A stretch of DNA of 64,000 bases from Brevundimonas sp. SGAir0440 (lineage in GTDB: Bacteria > Pseudomonadota > Alphaproteobacteria > Caulobacterales > Caulobacteraceae): NCBI RefSeq assembly GCF_005484585.1, contig NZ_CP039435.1, positions 2,170,001-2,234,000 on the forward strand, given 5' to 3'. Position numbers and translations under genes: made by a program. The notes beneath the pieces are model-generated. The model made no database searches, was not told the DNA's origin, and saw only the letters and a list, made by a program, of their open reading frames with translations. Shown here in pieces: positions 60,552 to 64,000 of the stretch; the stretch's first letter is position 1; each line of letters opens with the position of its first letter.

Positions 60552-61621
60552 GCCTGGACCCGGCCGAACGCTTCGCCCGGCTGCGGCTCGCCCGCACCGA
60601 CCGCATCGGCCCCGTCGCCTTCGCTCAACTGATCGGCCGCTACGGCTCAGCCCTCGGTGCGCTGGACACCCTGCCCGATCTGGTGCGCAAGTCCGGCGCC
60701 GCCTCCGTTCCGCCGCCCGTCGAGACGGTCGAACGCGAAATCGCCGCCGGCGACGCCATCGGCGCCCGCCTGCTGGTGCTGGGCGATCCCGACTATCCCG
60801 AGATGCTGGCCGCGCTCGATCCGCCGCCGCCGATCCTGTGGACGCGCGGTCGCGTCGATCTGCTGAACCAGCCCAGCGTCGCCATCGTCGGCGCCCGCAT
60901 CGCCTCGGCGGGCGGTCAGCGGATCGCACGCGGTCTGGCGCAACAACTCGGTCAGGCCGGTCATGTCGTCGTTTCGGGAATGGCGCGCGGCATCGACGCC
61001 GCCGCCCACGAAGGCGCCCTGGCGACCGGAACCGCCGCGGTCCTGGGGGGCGGGGTGAACGACATCTATCCGTCCGAACACGCCGACCTCTACGCCCGCC
61101 TGACCGAACAAGGCTGCGTCGTCTCCGAAAGCCCGGTCGGCGCTCGCGCCCAGGCACGCGACTTCCCGCGCCGCAACCGCATCATCTCCGGCCTGTCGCG
61201 CGGGGTGGTGGTCGTTGAAGCCGAGGTCCGGTCCGGTTCCCTGATCACCGCCCGTCTCGCCGCCGAGCAGGGCCGCGATGTCTTCGCCGTGCCCGGATCG
61301 CCTCTGGATCCCCGCGCGCGCGGTCCGAACGAGCTGCTGCGCCAGGGCGCCATCCTGTGCGAGGGGATCGACGACATCGACCGCGCCTTCAACACCCTGC
61401 GCACCCTGCGCGAGCCGCCTGCCGATCCGATGCGATTCGACGGCGACCTCGACGACGCCTTCCTCGACCGCGTCGCCGCCCTGCTGTCGCCGACCCCGAC
61501 GCCGCGCGACGAGATCGCCCGCGCCCTCAACGCTCCCGTGTCCCAGATCGCCGCCGCCCTGCTGGAGCTCAGCCTGACCGGCCGCGCCGACCTGCTGCCC
61601 GGCGGTCTCGCTTCTCTTTAG
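60548..61621 (+). CDS. dprA: DNA-processing protein DprA
   Basis: 357 residues from a GTG overlapping the plsY stop. N-terminal SAM-like domain (DRIGPVAFAQLIGRYGSALG), then the Rossmann-like DprA core: PSVAIVGARIASAGGQRIA, VVVSGMARGIDAAAHEGAL, GTAAVLGGGVNDIYPSEHA, PRRNRIISGLSRGVVVVEAE, RSGSLITARLAAEQGRDVFA. A C-terminal winged-helix-like region follows (DEIARALNAPVSQIAAALLE). DprA loads RecA on incoming single-stranded DNA during natural transformation. The plsY-dprA-topA order is common in alphaproteobacteria. Confidence 0.95.
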   Translation: MSLDPAERFARLRLARTDRIGPVAFAQLIGRYGSALGALDTLPDLVRKSGAASVPPPVETVEREIAAGDAIGARLLVLGDPDYPEMLAALDPPPPILWTRGRVDLLNQPSVAIVGARIASAGGQRIARGLAQQLGQAGHVVVSGMARGIDAAAHEGALATGTAAVLGGGVNDIYPSEHADLYARLTEQGCVVSESPVGARAQARDFPRRNRIISGLSRGVVVVEAEVRSGSLITARLAAEQGRDVFAVPGSPLDPRARGPNELLRQGAILCEGIDDIDRAFNTLRTLREPPADPMRFDGDLDDAFLDRVAALLSPTPTPRDEIARALNAPVSQIAAALLELSLTGRADLLPGGLASL

Positions 61622-61812
61622 GTCGGCGGATGACCGGCCACGCCCGCCGCCTGTTCCAGCAAGCCGGCCAGCCGCACGTCGCCCTCGTCCCGCGCCAGCC
61701 GCGCCATTTCCAGCGCCATGGCGCCGATGTATTCCCGCGTCGGAAAGGCCGCCGCTTCGATATGCGCCTGGCGATCCGTTTCGCAGGCCGATTGAGGTTG
61801 CGCCGTCGCCAT
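61618..61812 (-). CDS. Small conserved-looking protein of unknown function
   Basis: 64 residues from the ATG at 61,812 with GGAGACG upstream. Helical (TREYIGAMALEMARLARDEG, VRLAGLLEQAAGVAG). It overlaps the dprA stop by 4 bases on the opposite strand. Short proteins of this type sit between dprA and topA in related genomes as far as I recall. Function unknown. Confidence 0.62.
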   Translation of the reverse strand: MATAQPQSACETDRQAHIEAAAFPTREYIGAMALEMARLARDEGDVRLAGLLEQAAGVAGHPPT

Positions 61813-61950
61813 GATCGTCTCCGTTGCCAAGAACACAATCTAACCGCGCTTCATTAAAACACAACTACCCTGGAATGTAAGACGACAGGTGCGATTGACT
61901 CACGGCTCCGCTCCAACCACGTTCGCGCCCCTTCCCGAGACCGGACCGTT

Positions 61951-64000
61951 ATGAACCTCGTCATCGTCGAGAGCCCCGCAAAGGCCAAGACCATCAATAA
62001 GTATCTGGGCTCGGACTATGAGGTCCTGGCCTCGTACGGCCACGTCCGCGATCTGCCGTCCAAGGATGGTTCGGTCCTGCCCGACGACGACTTCTCCATG
62101 CATTGGGAGGCCGACGCCAAGGGCGCCAAACGCCTGTCCGAAATCGCCGCGGCCGCCAAGCGCGCCGACCGCGTCATCCTGGCGACCGACCCCGACCGCG
62201 AAGGGGAAGCCATCAGCTGGCACGTGCTCGAGGTGCTGAACAAGAAGAAGGCGCTGAAGGACACAGAGGTCCAGCGCGTCACCTTCAACGCCATCACCAA
62301 GTCCGCCGTGCTCGACGCCATGGCCAATCCGCGTCAGATCGACATGGAGCTGGTCGAGGCCTATCTGGCCCGCCGCGCGCTGGACTACCTCGTCGGCTTC
62401 ACCCTCTCGCCGGTCCTGTGGCGCAAGCTGCCGGGCGCCCGCTCGGCCGGCCGCGTCCAGTCCGTGGCGCTGCGCATCGTCGTCGATCGCGAGATGGAGA
62501 TCGAGAAGTTCAAGGCTCAGGAATACTGGTCCATCGAGGCCGACCTGAACGCCGACAGCCCGCCCTTCACCGCCCGCCTGGTCAAGCACGCCGGCAAGCG
62601 CATCCAGCGCCTGGACATCAAGGACGAGGCCACGGCTTCCGCCGCCCGCGCGGCCATCGCCGCCGGCGACTTCACCATCAATGCGGTGGAGAAGAAGCCA
62701 GTCCGCCGCAATCCGGCCCCGCCCTTCACCACCTCGACCTTGCAACAGGAGGCGGCGCGCAAGCTCGGCTTCTCGGCCCAGCGCACCATGCAGGCGGCGC
62801 AGAAACTGTATGAGGGCGTCGACGAGACCGGCGGCCTGATCACCTATATGCGGACCGACGGCGTCCAGACCACGCCCGAGGGCATCGCCCAGGCGCGCGA
62901 GGTCATCGGGCAGCAGTTCGGCCCGGCCTTCGTCCCGCAAGAACCGCGCTATTACAAGACCAAGGCCAAGAATGCTCAGGAAGCGCACGAAGCGATCCGG
63001 CCGACCAACATCGCGCGCCATCCCGACAGCCTGCGCCTCGAATCCGATCTTCAGCGCCTCTATGAACTGATCTGGAAGCGGATGGTCGCCTCGCAGATGG
63101 AGGCGGCCCGGATGGACCGCACCACCGTCGACATCGAGACCGCCGACGGCCAGACGGGTCTGCGCGCCACCGGCCAGGTCGTCACCTTCGACGGCTTCCT
63201 CGCCGTCTATGAGGAAGGCCGCGACGAAAAGCAGAAGGGCGCCGAAGACGACGAGAGCGACGACACCAGCCGCCTTCCCGCCCTGAAGGAAGGCGCCAAG
63301 GCCAAAGTCGACGCCATCCGCACCGACCAGCATTTCACCGAACCGCCTCCGCGCTATTCGGAAGCCACCTTGGTCAAGAAGCTGGAAGAGCTGGGCATCG
63401 GCCGCCCCTCGACCTACGCCTCGACCCTGTCGACCCTGCGCGACCGCGAATACGTCCGCGTCGACAAGAACCGCTTCTATCCCGAGGACAAGGGACGGCT
63501 GGTTACGGCCTTCCTGGAGCAGTTCTTCAGGAAGTGGGTCGAATACGACTTCACCGCCGCGCTGGAGACCCAGCTCGACGAGGTCTCGGCCGGTCAGCTG
63601 GACTGGAAGGTGCTGCTGCGCAACTTCTGGCAGGACTTCCACGCCGCGACGCAAGCCGCCGGCGAACTGCGCACCACGGCCATTCTGGACGCGCTGAACG
63701 AAAGCCTGGGCGCCCATATCTTCCCGGACAAGGGCGACGGGACTGACCCGCGCGAGTGCCCCCTGTGCCATCAGGGTCAGCTCAGCCTGAAGACCAGCCG
63801 CTTCGGCGCCTTCATCGGCTGCGATCGGTATCCCGAGTGCAAATACACCCGCCCCGTCGCCAGCCCGTCGGCGGAGGACGGCTCGGCCGAGAGCGGCGAC
63901 CGCGAACTGGGCGTCGATGCGGAAACGGGCCAGCCGGTCCAGTTGAAGATCGGCCGTTTCGGCCCCTACGTCGAAATCACGCCGCCCGAGGGCGACAAGC
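61951..64000 (+). CDS. topA: DNA topoisomerase I (partial, runs off the right edge)
   Basis: 683 codons are visible without a stop. Toprim domain: NLVIVESPAKAKTINKYLG, ILATDPDREGEAISWHVLE with the DxDxE metal site. The active-site region reads GGLITYMRTDGVQ with catalytic Tyr at about 299. A C-terminal zinc ribbon begins at about 605 (ECPLCHQGQLSLKTSRFGAF, CDRYPECKYTR), followed by another GRFGPYVEI repeat. It relaxes negative supercoils by single-strand passage. Start ATG at 61,951; the 138 bases upstream hold its promoter. Confidence 0.97.
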   Translation, partial: MNLVIVESPAKAKTINKYLGSDYEVLASYGHVRDLPSKDGSVLPDDDFSMHWEADAKGAKRLSEIAAAAKRADRVILATDPDREGEAISWHVLEVLNKKKALKDTEVQRVTFNAITKSAVLDAMANPRQIDMELVEAYLARRALDYLVGFTLSPVLWRKLPGARSAGRVQSVALRIVVDREMEIEKFKAQEYWSIEADLNADSPPFTARLVKHAGKRIQRLDIKDEATASAARAAIAAGDFTINAVEKKPVRRNPAPPFTTSTLQQEAARKLGFSAQRTMQAAQKLYEGVDETGGLITYMRTDGVQTTPEGIAQAREVIGQQFGPAFVPQEPRYYKTKAKNAQEAHEAIRPTNIARHPDSLRLESDLQRLYELIWKRMVASQMEAARMDRTTVDIETADGQTGLRATGQVVTFDGFLAVYEEGRDEKQKGAEDDESDDTSRLPALKEGAKAKVDAIRTDQHFTEPPPRYSEATLVKKLEELGIGRPSTYASTLSTLRDREYVRVDKNRFYPEDKGRLVTAFLEQFFRKWVEYDFTAALETQLDEVSAGQLDWKVLLRNFWQDFHAATQAAGELRTTAILDALNESLGAHIFPDKGDGTDPRECPLCHQGQLSLKTSRFGAFIGCDRYPECKYTRPVASPSAEDGSAESGDRELGVDAETGQPVQLKIGRFGPYVEITPPEGDK

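Overview
The window joins a T7-like (podovirus) prophage, about 1-37,580, to host chromosome, 37,580-64,000. High GC, frequent GTG/TTG starts, 1-4 base gene overlaps and a holdfast-type polysaccharide cluster (HfsE/F/B/A/D-like proteins) next to DUF1543, GatCAB, PyrB with a PyrC homologue, PlsY, DprA and TopA point to an alphaproteobacterium of the Caulobacterales, most likely Brevundimonas. The genus is an inference.

Prophage, left to right. The first 217 bases are the C-terminus of a single-subunit phage RNA polymerase; early and replication genes, and presumably the integrase, lie left of the window. A structural and packaging module in T7 order follows: holin-like protein, portal, scaffold, major capsid, terminator, tail tubular A and B, gp13-, gp14-, gp15- and gp16-like ejection proteins, tail fibre, second fibre, gp17.5-position holin, small and large terminase (1,060-24,030). 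A secreted Adhesin_E-like gene sits on the opposite strand between the tail tube and core genes. The gp15-like protein carries an M23 peptidoglycan peptidase domain.

From 24 to 37.3 kb is accessory and lysogeny DNA. It holds a minus-strand operon of four unknown genes, an XRE repressor, four copies of an apparently undescribed small paralogous protein, an orphan CheY-like receiver, an ArdC antirestriction protein, a DUF892 ferritin-like protein, an HNH nuclease, a secreted protein and an AIPR-family abortive infection protein. This DNA is rich in regulatory-looking structure: two matching leader/terminator modules, a cluster of palindromes, CGTGCCAA repeats, and a recurring CGCYGACTAAAWA-like motif that may be the promoter of the phage polymerase. 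The region ends at the 3' end of a tRNA-Ser(GCU), the likely attachment site.

Host side. At 37.8-48.0 kb is an exopolysaccharide (probably holdfast) locus: polyprenyl glycosylphosphotransferase, flippase and two GT2 glycosyltransferases, then a DUF1543 protein and an FAD protein, then the HfsB/HfsA-like pair divergent from an HfsD-like export lipoprotein. Two secreted RcnB-like proteins follow, one with a 60-base tandem repeat, then a proline-rich secreted protein, gatCAB, a lipoprotein, ruvX, an AEC transporter, pyrB with a dihydroorotase-like gene lacking catalytic residues, a GDPD lipoprotein, plsY, dprA, a small gene and the start of topA.
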